Source: Rhodococcus sp. P-2
GTDB taxonomy: Bacteria > Actinomycetota > Actinomycetes > Mycobacteriales > Mycobacteriaceae
Reading direction: 5' to 3'
Assembly (NCBI RefSeq): GCF_016598535.1
Contig: NZ_CP066779.1
Location: forward strand, 6,233,786 to 6,297,785
Length of the DNA stretch: 64,000 nucleotides
Part shown: positions 54,419-62,871 of the stretch, piece by piece
Layout of the letters: every line of letters starts with the position of its first letter
Numbering within the stretch: the stretch's first letter is position 1
Translations under genes and position numbers: made by a program
The notes under the pieces: model-generated
The model's database searches: none
Told to the model about the DNA's origin: nothing
What the model saw: the letters and a program-made list of their open reading frames with translations, nothing else

Positions 54419-55177
54419 CTATGCATCTCGTCGGTTCACGACGAGGATGCTGAGACCGAAGACGACGAGCACGAAGAGGGCGAAGTAGATCAGGCTGCCC
54501 CAGGGTCCCCAGTGGAAGTCGACGCTACCGCCGGAACCGAGAAAGTTATTGGCGTTCATGAACGGCAGGAACGGCATGATCTTCTCGCCGATACTGCCGA
54601 ACAGGTTGAACAGATTCTCGATGAGCAAGGGCCACAACAGTAGTAGCGCGATCGCACCGGCAGACTGCCGCAGCAACGCTCCCACTCCTACAGCTAGAAC
54701 TACGCAGAAGAACGCGTAGATCGGCGTTCCGTAGACGATCCGCCAGTTCTCGTCGCCGGACAGAGTGAGGAATCTTCCCGCGTCACCTGACGTCGCCTTC
54801 GTGAGAGCGAAGGCGCCGAACGACAATACGAGAGTCAGTACAGCTCCGAACCCGCCGATGAGACCTGCTTTGGCGATCAGAACCGAGGCGCGGTTCGGAA
54901 CTGCCTGGAATGTGGTTCGGATTGTCCCGAAGCGATACTCGCTGGTGATCGCGAGGGCAGCCATGATCATCAGTACCAACACACCGAAGCCGGTGACTCC
55001 ACTGAGCGCCCCCGACACGGTCGGCATCATTACACCGTCCGGTCTGTTGAGCGACGACTTGGCGCTCAGTCCGAAAACGGTGGCGAGCCCCAACCCGAGC
55101 ACGATAATGATGACCGTGCACCACAGCGGGGACTTGGTCGTGGTGATCTTGATACGTTCAGCACTGAGAACAGCCAT
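54419..55177 (-). CDS. ABC-2 type transporter permease, partner of a broken ATPase
   Basis: 252 residues, six hydrophobic segments. It resembles ABC-2 family permeases (SEYRFGTIRTTFQAVPNRASVLIAKAGLIGGFGAVLTLVLSFGAF). Its ATG overlaps the TAA of the upstream ATPase gene (TAATG), so translation depended on it. As that ATPase has lost its Walker A half, this permease may have no working partner unless another ATPase replaces it. A 7-bp hairpin CTCGTCG/CGACGAG (54427-54445) lies in its last codons. Confidence 0.85.
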   Translation of the reverse strand: MAVLSAERIKITTTKSPLWCTVIIIVLGLGLATVFGLSAKSSLNRPDGVMMPTVSGALSGVTGFGVLVLMIMAALAITSEYRFGTIRTTFQAVPNRASVLIAKAGLIGGFGAVLTLVLSFGAFALTKATSGDAGRFLTLSGDENWRIVYGTPIYAFFCVVLAVGVGALLRQSAGAIALLLLWPLLIENLFNLFGSIGEKIMPFLPFMNANNFLGSGGSVDFHWGPWGSLIYFALFVLVVFGLSILVVNRRDA

Positions 55178-55851
55178 TACAGTGCACCTCCCATAGCCTG
55201 CTGTGTGTTTGCGTGGTGGACTCCGGCACCCGGATCGACACCGGATGCGTGGTACTGGACATCGTCTCCGGTCAACTTCATGAACGCATCCTCGAGCGAT
55301 CCCTGCTGGGAAGCCAACTCGTACAACACGATTCCCTGCGAACCAGCCAGACCACCGATCACATCAGTGGTCGAATCAACGACCACCAACACCGGCTCCG
55401 ATCCTGAATGCTCCTCGCGGACAGTCAGTCCGTGGGCAGTCAATGCGGCATGGAGAGCGTCCAATTGTGGGCTGCGCACCCGCACCGTCGACTCCGACGA
55501 ACGATCCACGAACTCCGCCACCGTCGAATCCGAGATCAACCGACCCCGACCGATCACCACCAACTGCTCCGCCGTCAACGCCATCTCCGACAGGAGGTGA
55601 CTCGACACCAACACCGTGCGGCCCTCGGCCGCCAACCGCTGCATGAACTTACGAATCCAGACGATGCCCTCCGGATCGAGACCGTTGACCGGCTCGTCGA
55701 ACAACAACACCTTCGGATCCCCCAACAACGCACCCGCCAACCCGAGACGCTGCGACATACCCAACGAGAACCCGCCGGCCTTCTTGCCCGCCACCTCGGA
55801 CAACCCGACCAACCCGAGCACCTCGTCCACCCGAGACTTCGAGGACGTGGC
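55177..55851 (-). pseudogene. ABC transporter ATPase, 3' part only (5' part deleted)
   Basis: The remaining frame has the signature helix (GGFSLGMSQRLGLAGALLGDPK), Walker B (VLLFDEPVNGLDP) and H-loop (LVSSHLLSEM), and a C-terminal tail. The first 90-100 residues of a normal ABC ATPase, with Walker A and Q-loop, are missing. Upstream of SSKSRVDEVLGLVGL the DNA changes abruptly into the start of acetyl-CoA synthetase. A GTG at 55830 could still start a 217-residue fragment, but it could not bind ATP normally. Confidence 0.85.
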
Positions 55852-56125
55852 GGTCGACGCAGTTGTAGGCGACGTTGAGTTTTCCGCCGACGAACCACTT
55901 GGCGACGGGGGCGTCGGTCCAGTCGAGGACGTCGGTCCATTTCTCGTGCCAGTGAAGGCGCTGCGCCTGATTCGCCCAGAAAGCGAGGCGGTCGGTATCT
56001 GCGGCAGCCTGCAACTCCGGTCCCGCGTTGGCGGACGCAGCGAACTCCGCGCTCGGCGGATAAGAATTGGGGAGTGAGTCGCAGACTCTCAATTCGGTCG
56101 TGTCTCCTTCTGTGCGCATGTTCAT
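55841..56125 (-). pseudogene. acsA: Acetyl-CoA synthetase, 5' fragment
   Basis: From ATG 56125 the frame encodes about 93 residues typical of the AcsA N-terminus: ELRVCDSLPNSYPPSAEFAASANAGPE and FWANQAQRLHWHEKWTDVLDW, ending KWFVGGKLNVAYNCVDRH. At about 55847 similarity stops and the reading continues out of frame into the ABC ATPase remnant. More than 500 codons with the AMP-forming motifs are missing. The ATG overlaps the stop of the upstream hydrolase gene (ATGA). Confidence 0.85.
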
Positions 56126-57090
56126 CGTGTCCGGGTGACGGTTCGATCGACGCCGAGCGCTCGACCCAGAACTGTCAACGCTTCCTGGAATTCCCGTTGA
56201 CTGATCGCTGCGTCCTTCGCCAGTCCCGATCCGTGGAAAGTGCCGGGAAACAGGTGTACCTCTACGGATACTCCAGCATCGAGAAGCGCTTGAACGTACG
56301 CAATATTCTCGTCGCGTAGAGGATCGTATTGCATGACCGAAATGTAGGTCGGCGGCAAACCTGACAGCTCGGATGCTCGCGCGGGTGCTGCGTAGGCGGA
56401 GACGGCGTCAGTGCCGCGAACGCCGGCGCCGAGGTAGGCGTCCCAGCTCTGTTCGGCGGCCTGCCGATTCCAGAGCGGTGTGTCGGTGAATGCCAGCATG
56501 CTTTTCGTGACGAGCCTGTCGTCGATCTCGGGTACGCCGAGAAACTGGAATACGGGGACGGGGCCACCTCGGTCTCGTGTCAGCAGGGCAAGCGCTGCGC
56601 AGAGCCCGCCTCCTGCGCTATCACCTTGGATCACAATGTTTTCGGGGTCGATTCCCAGAACGTCAGCGTTTTTCGCTACCCACAGCAGTCCGGCGTAGCA
56701 GTCTTCCAGGCCTGATGGGAACGGATCCTCCGGTGCAAGTCGGTATTCGACAGACACCACGACGACACCGAGTTCTCGGGCCACGACGACATTGGCGTCG
56801 TCGCGCATCGAAGCAAAGCCCACAGTGAACCCGCCGCCGTGAATGTAGTACACAGCGCCGGTGCCCTTGCGCGTATGGGGAGTAATGACCCTCAGTGCGA
56901 TGTCCGGAGAGTCCGGCGGGCCTGGCACACATTGGTCATGGATCCACACACCTGAGGTGTCGATTTCTCCACCGTGTGCCGAATGATCGGCGAGTTGCTC
57001 GCGAATCTCTGAAACGGACAACGCTGGTGAACTCTGATCTGGCAGCGCGGCGAGCATCGGAACAAGTTCAGGATCGAATTCGTAAGTCAT
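56122..57090 (-). CDS. Alpha/beta hydrolase (HSL family)
   Basis: 322 residues from ATG 57090. Oxyanion-hole HGGGF (YYIHGGGFTVGF), nucleophile elbow GDSAGGG (VIQGDSAGGGL) and catalytic His in FPGTFHGSG are intact; Asp is likely in DPLRDE. It is a clear paralogue of the plus-strand hydrolase at 57673 (both have FTDTPLWNR and PPTYISVMQYDPLRDE-like segments). Short-chain esters are the usual substrates. Confidence 0.88.
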   Translation of the reverse strand: MTYEFDPELVPMLAALPDQSSPALSVSEIREQLADHSAHGGEIDTSGVWIHDQCVPGPPDSPDIALRVITPHTRKGTGAVYYIHGGGFTVGFASMRDDANVVVARELGVVVVSVEYRLAPEDPFPSGLEDCYAGLLWVAKNADVLGIDPENIVIQGDSAGGGLCAALALLTRDRGGPVPVFQFLGVPEIDDRLVTKSMLAFTDTPLWNRQAAEQSWDAYLGAGVRGTDAVSAYAAPARASELSGLPPTYISVMQYDPLRDENIAYVQALLDAGVSVEVHLFPGTFHGSGLAKDAAISQREFQEALTVLGRALGVDRTVTRTR

Positions 57091-57179
57091 GCAGGCAATC
57101 CTGCGTGAGTGGTGCGGACGGTGCACCCGCCGGATGTCGGAAAAGACAGACTTACCTCCGACAACTGTGCGTGTACACA

Positions 57180-57500
57180 ACCTCGATCAAACGGTCACCA
57201 GCGTCGCAGTGATGGGAGACAGCGGCGGAGGAGAAATCGCGGCAGGCACCGCATTTCTTGCCCGCGATCTGAAATGCAGTTCTCGGAGACGACCTGGGTG
57301 GGGACTCGGTCTCGCCGGCGTGCGCCTCGGGGTCGGCTGACCGACTTCGCAGGGTTGCCCGGCACGGACATCGAAGTAGGAGAACTCGATATCGTCCGTG
57401 ACGAGAGTGTCACGTTCGTTCAGTGCCGCGTCAAGGCCGGGGTTTCCTGTGAGCTGCATATTCTTCCTGGCGTCATGCACGGCCACGACAGAATGGCTAT
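57180..57500 (+). pseudogene. Remnant of a third HSL-family alpha/beta hydrolase
   Basis: In one frame (about 57185-57268) the nucleophile-elbow region VAVMGDSGGGEIAAGTAFLARD is readable. In another frame (about 57277-57499) the C-terminal part follows: APRGRLTDFAGLPGTDIEVGELDIVRDE, then VKAGVSCELHILPGVMHGHDRM. Compared with the flanking intact paralogues, the N-terminal half and about 60 central residues are missing and there is at least one frameshift. Confidence 0.75.
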
Positions 57501-57532
57501 CGGCATCGGCATCGGCGTCGGCATCGGGGTCT
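57499..57532 (+). repeat. Hexanucleotide tandem repeat
   Basis: Five to six imperfect copies of ATCGGC (GGCATC, GGCATC, GGCGTC, GGCATC, GGGGTC) follow the pseudogene remnant and would read as alternating Gly-Ile/Val. Confidence 0.75.
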
Positions 57533-57672
57533 CTCGGCGAACTCTCGTGACCCGTTGCAGAATCATCATTGACCTGTAGTTCACAACGGCCCCGCCGCCC
57601 GTCGGACAATTTGCCCCTATGTTCCTACACGCTGCCGATGACGCAGATCACAATCAAGGACATGATTGGTCC

Positions 57673-58644
57673 ATGCCACAATTTCCTACGCTCGATCCAG
57701 AGCTTGCAGCTGCCGTCACCATGCTTCCCGAAGGTGACTTTTCCGATCTGGCCACGTCGCGGTCCACGTTGAACGGCATGGTCGACACGTTGTTGGCGGG
57801 CCTGTCATTCGACGGAGTTCGTTTGCAAGAGTTGACGGTACCCGGGTCCGGCGGCGATCCGGACATTGATCTTCGGCTCTTCACTCCGATGGATGCGGAA
57901 GGTCTCCTCCCGGTTCTGCTCTGGATTCACGGTGGTGGGTTCGCGGTGGGTACAGCCGAATCGTGTGATCCCTACTGCATCGACGTGGTACGAGCTCTCG
58001 GATTTGCCGTCGTGAGCGTCGACTATCGACTCGCTCCCGAAACTCCGTTCCCGGGCCCACTCGATGATTGTTATGCCGCACTGATCTATATCCATTCCCA
58101 TGCAGATGAATTGGGAATCGATCGTGATCGCATCGCAGTCGGTGGACAGAGTGCCGGAGGAGGGCTGGCAGCAGGCACCACGCTCAAGGCGCGAGACGAA
58201 GGGGTTGTTCCAGTCGCATTTCAGTTGCTCGAAATCCCAGAGCTCGACGACAGGCTCAACACAGTTTCCATGACCGAATTCACCGACACGCCACTGTGGA
58301 ATCGACCGAATGCGATCATGTCGTGGCGGTACTACCTTGGTGAGACCTACGCCGGCCCAGAGGATCCGGATGTTTCCATCTACGCCGCGCCCTCGCGGGC
58401 AGTTGATCTGACGAACCTACCGCCGACATATCTCTGCACCATGGAGCTCGATCCGCTCCGTGACGAGGGAATCGAGTACGCGCTCCGGCTGCTTCAAGCG
58501 GGGGTCAGCGTCGAACTCCATTCGTTCCCCGGCACGTTTCACGGATCGGGGATGGTTGCGACGGCCGAGGTCAGCAAGCGCTGCGTCACGGAATCACTCA
58601 ACGCGTTGAAGAGGGGTCTTCGTGTTCTTGCTCCGACTTTGTAG
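57673..58644 (+). CDS. Alpha/beta hydrolase (HSL family)
   Basis: 323 residues from ATG 57673. HGGGF (LLWIHGGGFAVG), the nucleophile elbow GQSAGGG, DPLRDE and the catalytic His in FPGTFHGSG are present. It closely resembles the minus-strand hydrolase at 56122. The start could also be a little upstream. The PucR-type regulator begins 9 bp after its stop, so the two are co-transcribed. Confidence 0.88.
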   Translation: MPQFPTLDPELAAAVTMLPEGDFSDLATSRSTLNGMVDTLLAGLSFDGVRLQELTVPGSGGDPDIDLRLFTPMDAEGLLPVLLWIHGGGFAVGTAESCDPYCIDVVRALGFAVVSVDYRLAPETPFPGPLDDCYAALIYIHSHADELGIDRDRIAVGGQSAGGGLAAGTTLKARDEGVVPVAFQLLEIPELDDRLNTVSMTEFTDTPLWNRPNAIMSWRYYLGETYAGPEDPDVSIYAAPSRAVDLTNLPPTYLCTMELDPLRDEGIEYALRLLQAGVSVELHSFPGTFHGSGMVATAEVSKRCVTESLNALKRGLRVLAPTL

Positions 58645-58653
58645 CGAAAATCG

Positions 58654-59715
58654 ATGCAGGGGTTGATGTACCGGCTTGCCGAATTGGATGCGGACTCGGC
58701 GGGCTTGGTACGAGTCATCGACTATTTCGACACCCTGGTTCGGCACGGGGCAGACATTGCGTCTTTGCTCCGCGCGAGTGCCACCCTTGCGGATTGTGTG
58801 GTCGGTATCGAGACATCCGGAAAATTCGGAAGCCGTGACACCCGTCGCTACGACCCGCGTGGACAGTGGTCGCCATGGCCTCAACGAACTCGAACCACCG
58901 CCAAGGAGATCGTGATCGGTGATGTCGTCGCCGGACGAGTCTGGATCGAACGTCTCGGTGATCGAGTTCCTCTCGACGAAATGCTGGTCGACCGAATGGC
59001 TCTCACTGCCGCATCGATTCTTCAGCCGCGCCGTCCCTTGACTGACGCCGAGCATTCTCGGAATCTGCTTCTGCCCATGGACGAGTTCGCGGTACTCACT
59101 GCGTGCACAGCGCTGCGGATCGATCCGTCGACGTGCGTGCGCGTGGTTGTCACCAAGTCAGGTGCTGACCCGCGTCTCTCCGTTTTCGCAGACGCGACGC
59201 CCGGCCGTGCGACCGGCGTCGAGATCGACGGGGACTCCTTGCGTCTCATCTTGGATCCCGGACCATCGAGGCCGATATCGTCCGACGGCAATACCGCTCG
59301 ACTGACCTACGCGGGGATATCTTTGGCTTCGAAGGCATCGGAAGCGCATTTGGTGATCGGCACTGCGCGATTCGCCCGAGATCAGGCGTCGAAGTGCACT
59401 CCGGTGGTGAACGCCGACGATCTCGGAGCGCTGGTACTTCTTGCGCCTGGCCCCAAGGTCGAACACGTACGCGTCAAAGACATGACTAATGCCTTGGGCT
59501 TGCAGACATCCGAAACCGGCGTGCAACTGCTGGCGACGCTGAGAGTGTACCTACGATGCGGCACGTTGCGAGCAACCGCGGATTCGATGCATCTTCACCA
59601 CAGCAGTGTTGCGCACCGACTGACGAAGTTGTCGGATCATTTCGGATTCGGTGTCGATGCACTCGAGAACCGCGCCCGCGCGACTGCCATGATCATGTTG
59701 TTGGAGAGTGCCTAG
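58654..59715 (+). CDS. PucR-type helix-turn-helix regulator
   Basis: 353 residues. The C-terminal 60 residues are a PucR-family helix-turn-helix (LRVYLRCGTLRATADSMHLHHSSVAHRLTKLSDHFGFGVDALENRARATAMIML). The N-terminal 280 residues show no clear purine-regulator domain and may sense a small molecule. It lies in one transcription unit with the hydrolase and is probably its regulator. Confidence 0.85.
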   Translation: MQGLMYRLAELDADSAGLVRVIDYFDTLVRHGADIASLLRASATLADCVVGIETSGKFGSRDTRRYDPRGQWSPWPQRTRTTAKEIVIGDVVAGRVWIERLGDRVPLDEMLVDRMALTAASILQPRRPLTDAEHSRNLLLPMDEFAVLTACTALRIDPSTCVRVVVTKSGADPRLSVFADATPGRATGVEIDGDSLRLILDPGPSRPISSDGNTARLTYAGISLASKASEAHLVIGTARFARDQASKCTPVVNADDLGALVLLAPGPKVEHVRVKDMTNALGLQTSETGVQLLATLRVYLRCGTLRATADSMHLHHSSVAHRLTKLSDHFGFGVDALENRARATAMIMLLESA

Positions 59716-59773
59716 GCTCGGTCTGCGCGTTCCGATTGTTCCGAAAAGTTCGGAGGTTCCGGCGACGCCTCGA

Positions 59774-60979
59774 TCAACGTCCGGCGGTTTGCCAGGTGTG
59801 GGTTTGTTGGGCGGCGATGTCGACCAGACGATCGAGTCCGAAGTTGAGGTCGAGTAGGTGGGTGTCGAACAGCGGTAGTTCGTTGATCGGTTGAGGAACG
59901 GTCATCTCGATTCGGTATCGGTGGAATCCGTTGGTGTCGACGCATTCTCCGCCTCCTCGCCCTTTGCTGGTGGTCCAGGACGAAGTGGAGGTGGGAAGTG
60001 GCTCGGGCAACGTCGTGTAGTCCATGAGGACCGAGATGATGCCGAAGGAGTAGGGCGCACTCGGAATGGTCACTCCCACGGGTTGCGGGTCACCACTCAA
60101 GAACGCTGGGTCTGTGCATGCGACTTGGAATCCGGGTCCGTTGGGTAGACCCATCCGGGTCGACAGGAGGTCGTACGAGCTGTTGCCGAACAATGACGGG
60201 AGTCCGATGAGTTCGGTGGAATAGGCGGTGATGCAACTGGTCTCACCCTGCTGAGTGCACAGTGGGATGTTCGCGAAGTCGCCGCCGGTGGTCTTCCCGG
60301 CTGCAGTGGTCACGTTTCCGCCCATGAGAAAGGCGCCGACCAGTTGTGTACGTAGTTGCGGGTTCGGATCGATCTGCTCTCGAATGAGTTTGCGTGCCAT
60401 CATCGTTCCTTGGGAATGGCTGACGAAGATCACCCCGCGACCGTTGTTGTCGTTCTCCAGGTAGTCGTTCCAGGCGGCGAGCACGTCGCCGTACGCGAGT
60501 TCTAGTGGGCCGTCCAGACCGGCGAGCGCGGCGGGCAACCCGAGCAAGGGAACCTGTCGGTAGACGGGTGCGAACACCCTACAGACGTCGGAGAATCGGG
60601 CTGCTTGGAATCGCGCGATCGACTGCACTTCCGGTGATGCGGCAGGGTCGGCATTGAGCGCAACCTGGTTGCTGACTGTCGGATAGAGGTAGAAGCAGTC
60701 GACGGGCTTGTCGGTGGCACTGTCTGCCTTCGGTGGTTGGACTTCACCGGTCAGGAGATCGGTGGTGTCGGAGGGGAGATCGCACGGGTCGGAAGTGAGG
60801 TCGGGCGTGCAGAGCCACTGTGTGCCGGAGTTCGGTTCTGCGGTTGCCGGTGGCGTCGCGCTGACAGCAAAGGCCGGCGCCACGAGGATTGTTGCCAGAG
60901 CGATAAAGAGTGATCGACGTGCACGAACGTGGGATTTTCTGGTGCGCAAACAGTTCGACGTTGCTTGTCCGGTCTTCAT
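59774..60979 (-). CDS. Secreted DUF3089 alpha/beta hydrolase
   Basis: 401 residues, ATG preceded by GGAGG. A Sec signal peptide (RRSLFIALATILVAPAFAVSATPPATA-EP) is followed by the DUF3089 domain: TDKPVDCFYLYPTVSNQ, the FAPVYRQVPL segment and the nucleophile elbow SHSQGT. Several Cys pairs (WLCTPDLTSDPC, VACTDP) fit an exported, disulfide-bonded enzyme. Lipase- or esterase-like activity is a family inference. It is divergent from a MarR gene, with inverted repeats between. Confidence 0.85.
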   Translation of the reverse strand: MKTGQATSNCLRTRKSHVRARRSLFIALATILVAPAFAVSATPPATAEPNSGTQWLCTPDLTSDPCDLPSDTTDLLTGEVQPPKADSATDKPVDCFYLYPTVSNQVALNADPAASPEVQSIARFQAARFSDVCRVFAPVYRQVPLLGLPAALAGLDGPLELAYGDVLAAWNDYLENDNNGRGVIFVSHSQGTMMARKLIREQIDPNPQLRTQLVGAFLMGGNVTTAAGKTTGGDFANIPLCTQQGETSCITAYSTELIGLPSLFGNSSYDLLSTRMGLPNGPGFQVACTDPAFLSGDPQPVGVTIPSAPYSFGIISVLMDYTTLPEPLPTSTSSWTTSKGRGGGECVDTNGFHRYRIEMTVPQPINELPLFDTHLLDLNFGLDRLVDIAAQQTHTWQTAGR

Positions 60980-61011
60980 GCATCCTCCGTCATGTTTGCT
61001 TCACACAGGTC

Positions 61012-61069
61012 GTCTACTGTGAGGTAGACCATACAAATGATTCGCACTGCTGACTATAGGTACTGCGAA
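61012..61069. promoter_or_regulatory. Inverted repeats between the DUF3089 hydrolase and marR
   Basis: GTCTAC-TGTGAG-GTAGAC (61012-61029) and TTCGCA/TGCGAA (61041-61046, 61064-61069) are perfect 6-bp inverted repeats in the 136-bp gap between the divergent starts. The first is the best candidate MarR operator. Confidence 0.5.
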
Positions 61070-61115
61070 GCAAATCGTGCGAGCTCGCGGGATCTCGCCG
61101 GGAGGAGCTGTGTCG

Positions 61116-61583
61116 ATGGAACCGTTGGTGCCGGATTCGGTGGCCGTTCATCCGGGGTGTTTGCTGGTCAAGCTCGGTCAGGTGGCGTTTCGATTGACCG
61201 AGAATCGGTTGGCTCCATTGGGTATGCGGACCCGGCACTACACACTGCTCAAGGTCCTTGTCGCCGAGGGACCGCTGTCGCAGTCGGAGCTCGGTCGACG
61301 GAGCCGGATAGATCCGACGACTGTGGTGGCGGTCATCGACGATTTGGAAGCGAAGGAGTTCGCAACCCGGACGCGTGACGCTACTGATCGTCGGCGCAGC
61401 TTGGTGGTTGCCACCGATGCTGGGCGACTGGCAGCGGCAGAGGCTGACGCTCTGCTCGACGGACTGGGCGCAGAGATGTTCGCGGACTTGACCGACGATC
61501 AAACCCGGGACCTGGCGGGCATTCTCGGCGCGATCAATGCTGGTGCGGCTCTGTCACAGGCTGCGGAGAACCTTCGCGTCTGA
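61116..61583 (+). CDS. MarR family transcriptional regulator
   Basis: 155 residues from ATG 61116, preceded by GGGAGGAG. The winged helix is clear: LLKVLVAEGPLSQSELGRRSRIDPTTVVAVIDDLEAKEFATRTRDATDRRRSLVVATDAGR. It is the likely regulator of the divergent DUF3089 hydrolase. Ligand unknown. Confidence 0.88.
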   Translation: MEPLVPDSVAVHPGCLLVKLGQVAFRLTENRLAPLGMRTRHYTLLKVLVAEGPLSQSELGRRSRIDPTTVVAVIDDLEAKEFATRTRDATDRRRSLVVATDAGRLAAAEADALLDGLGAEMFADLTDDQTRDLAGILGAINAGAALSQAAENLRV

Positions 61584-61828
61584 GCGATGTGACAGTTCAT
61601 GCTGGTGCGTCACCCCTCGCGGGTGATGCACGGTTGCGAAGCCGGTACCTTTCGCGGGGTTGCGGGTCAACTGCGTCCTTGCGCGAAAGTTGAAGCAGGA
61701 GAGCAGAGTTCGGGCGATGGTTGGGGTACGTGTCGCTGACTGACGAGCAGGTCGGCTTCGTTGCGTGCAGGATAGTCGACGCTAGGTAGGTGCAGTGTTG
61801 TCGCCCGACATTCAGGCAGCTGTCGCTG
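61584..61828. other. Gap after marR with a hairpin, no gene seen
   Basis: A stem GTGCgTCACCC/GGGTGAtGCAC (61605-61631) with one mismatch and a 5-nt loop could end marR transcription, though no U-tract follows. Nothing else convincing is present. Confidence 0.45.
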
Positions 61829-62113
61829 TCACCCCTCAGCGTCAGCGGCCCAGCGTCCGAGCGCGACGATTGCCCCGCGTAGGGCATGCCCACGGTCGGT
61901 GAGTGCGTACGCCCGTGTGTTGTGCCGCAGGGGCAGACGGGTCAGTACGCCGGCCGTTTCGAGCTCGCGTAGGCGGGTCGCGAGCATGTTGGTTGGCACT
62001 CCGAGATCGCGCTGCAGATCGCCATAGCGCTGCGGCCCGTCGAGCAGCCGCTCCACGATCAGCAGCGCCCACCGTGCTCCTACGACTTCGAGGGCCGCTG
62101 CGAGGTCGCTCAC
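61829..62113 (-). CDS. HxlR family transcriptional regulator
   Basis: 94 residues from the GTG at 62113, overlapping the VOC gene stop by GTGA. The HxlR winged helix is complete (ALEVVGARWALLIVERLLDGPQRYGDLQRDLGVPTNMLATRLRELETAGVLTRLP, then NTRAYALTDRGHAL). No conserved N-terminal Cys is present in this short form. The open frame runs on far upstream, but only through the VOC gene. It is likely the autoregulator of the VOC-hxlR pair. Confidence 0.85.
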   Translation of the reverse strand: MSDLAAALEVVGARWALLIVERLLDGPQRYGDLQRDLGVPTNMLATRLRELETAGVLTRLPLRHNTRAYALTDRGHALRGAIVALGRWAADAEG

Positions 62114-62514
62114 GCGGTCGTATCGGTGTCCGGCTTCATCCAGAACGGCGAGTAGTGGTAGCCGTCGGGGTCGTCGAACTGGCGCTGGTACATGAAGGGG
62201 TAGTCGTCTGTGTCGCCGATGCGCCCACCGGCGGCGCCGGCGCGGGCGACGAGTTCGTCGACCGCCTCGCGGCTGCCGAGGTCGAACGAGACCGTCACCT
62301 TCGACGGGGTGCGGGGTCCGCCGACCAGCTCCTCGACGCCGCCGACGCTGGCGTACATTTCGCGGCTGCCGAGCATGACGTACTGCTCGGGCGCGATCGC
62401 GAAGCACGACACATTGTGATCGGACATCTCGGTGTTGAGGGTCCAGCCCAGGGCGGTGTAAAAGGTGGTCGCGCGCTCGACGCTCTCGACCGGGCATGTG
62501 ATGAACAGGCTCAT
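62110..62514 (-). CDS. VOC-family (glyoxalase/bleomycin-resistance type) protein
   Basis: 134 residues from ATG 62514. MSLFITCPVESVERATTFYTALGWTLNTEMSDHNVSCFAI and FSFDLGSREAVDELVARAGAAGG-like segments fit a PhnB/VOC fold with one betaalphabetabetabeta pair per half; FDDPDGYHYSPFWM is the common C-terminal motif. Role unknown; the fused-regulation with hxlR suggests detoxification. Confidence 0.85.
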   Translation of the reverse strand: MSLFITCPVESVERATTFYTALGWTLNTEMSDHNVSCFAIAPEQYVMLGSREMYASVGGVEELVGGPRTPSKVTVSFDLGSREAVDELVARAGAAGGRIGDTDDYPFMYQRQFDDPDGYHYSPFWMKPDTDTTA

Positions 62515-62523
62515 GTGATCCAC

Positions 62524-62550
62524 ACTTGCAAAATGCAAGTACGCTGTCAA
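62524..62550 (-). promoter_or_regulatory. Promoter and operator of the VOC-hxlR operon
   Basis: TTGACA (minus strand, 62550-62545) is a consensus -35. It is followed by a perfect inverted repeat ACTTGCA-TTT-TGCAAGT (62524-62540) filling the spacer. A 17-bp spacing gives a weak -10 at 62527-62522 and a start close to the ATG at 62514. Confidence 0.55.
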
Positions 62551-62871
62551 GGGTCAGGTTGTGCGCTCTGGCTGAGTCGAACTGTGGGGCGCTGGCGAGT
62601 GCCACGATCACGCCGAGAGCTGTCACCAGCGGCCATGCGCGTATCCACCATGTCCCTCGGTGATCGCGTCGCAGGGCGATGATCGTGGAGGTTGCCCAGA
62701 TGCCAAGGGGGTAGTCGAGTTTCCCTGTAGACCGATGGATTGGTGAATACCAGACCTCTGGTGGCGGCACGATCGCGGCGTTCGGTCTCGAGTAACGGTG
62801 GCGATACATCACACGCCGCCGATGATCTGAAAACAGCGGGTGGGTAGGCGCAGGATGTCTCCCCGCGATCG
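62551..62871. other. Gap with a possible membrane-protein remnant
   Basis: No intact gene was recognised. On the minus strand, from ATG 62809, a frame reads MYRHRYSRPNAAIVPPPEVW with a later hydrophobic stretch (WWIRAWPLVTALGVIVALAS) before running into the promoter of the VOC gene. It has no ribosome-binding site and no family I can name, so it may be a decayed fragment or chance. Confidence 0.35.

Larger units (their letters stand above)
57091..57672. other. Decayed region between two paralogous hydrolases
   Basis: No intact gene. It holds the remains of a third hydrolase copy (57180-57500), a hexanucleotide GGCATC/GGCGTC run (about 57500-57532), and a spacer to the 57673 hydrolase with AAGGA near 57655. 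Confidence 0.7.

Noticed and set aside
55177..55830. Functional short ABC ATPase from GTG 55830
   Set aside because: It would lack Walker A and Q-loop, and the upstream DNA is clearly acsA; a deletion remnant explains it better.
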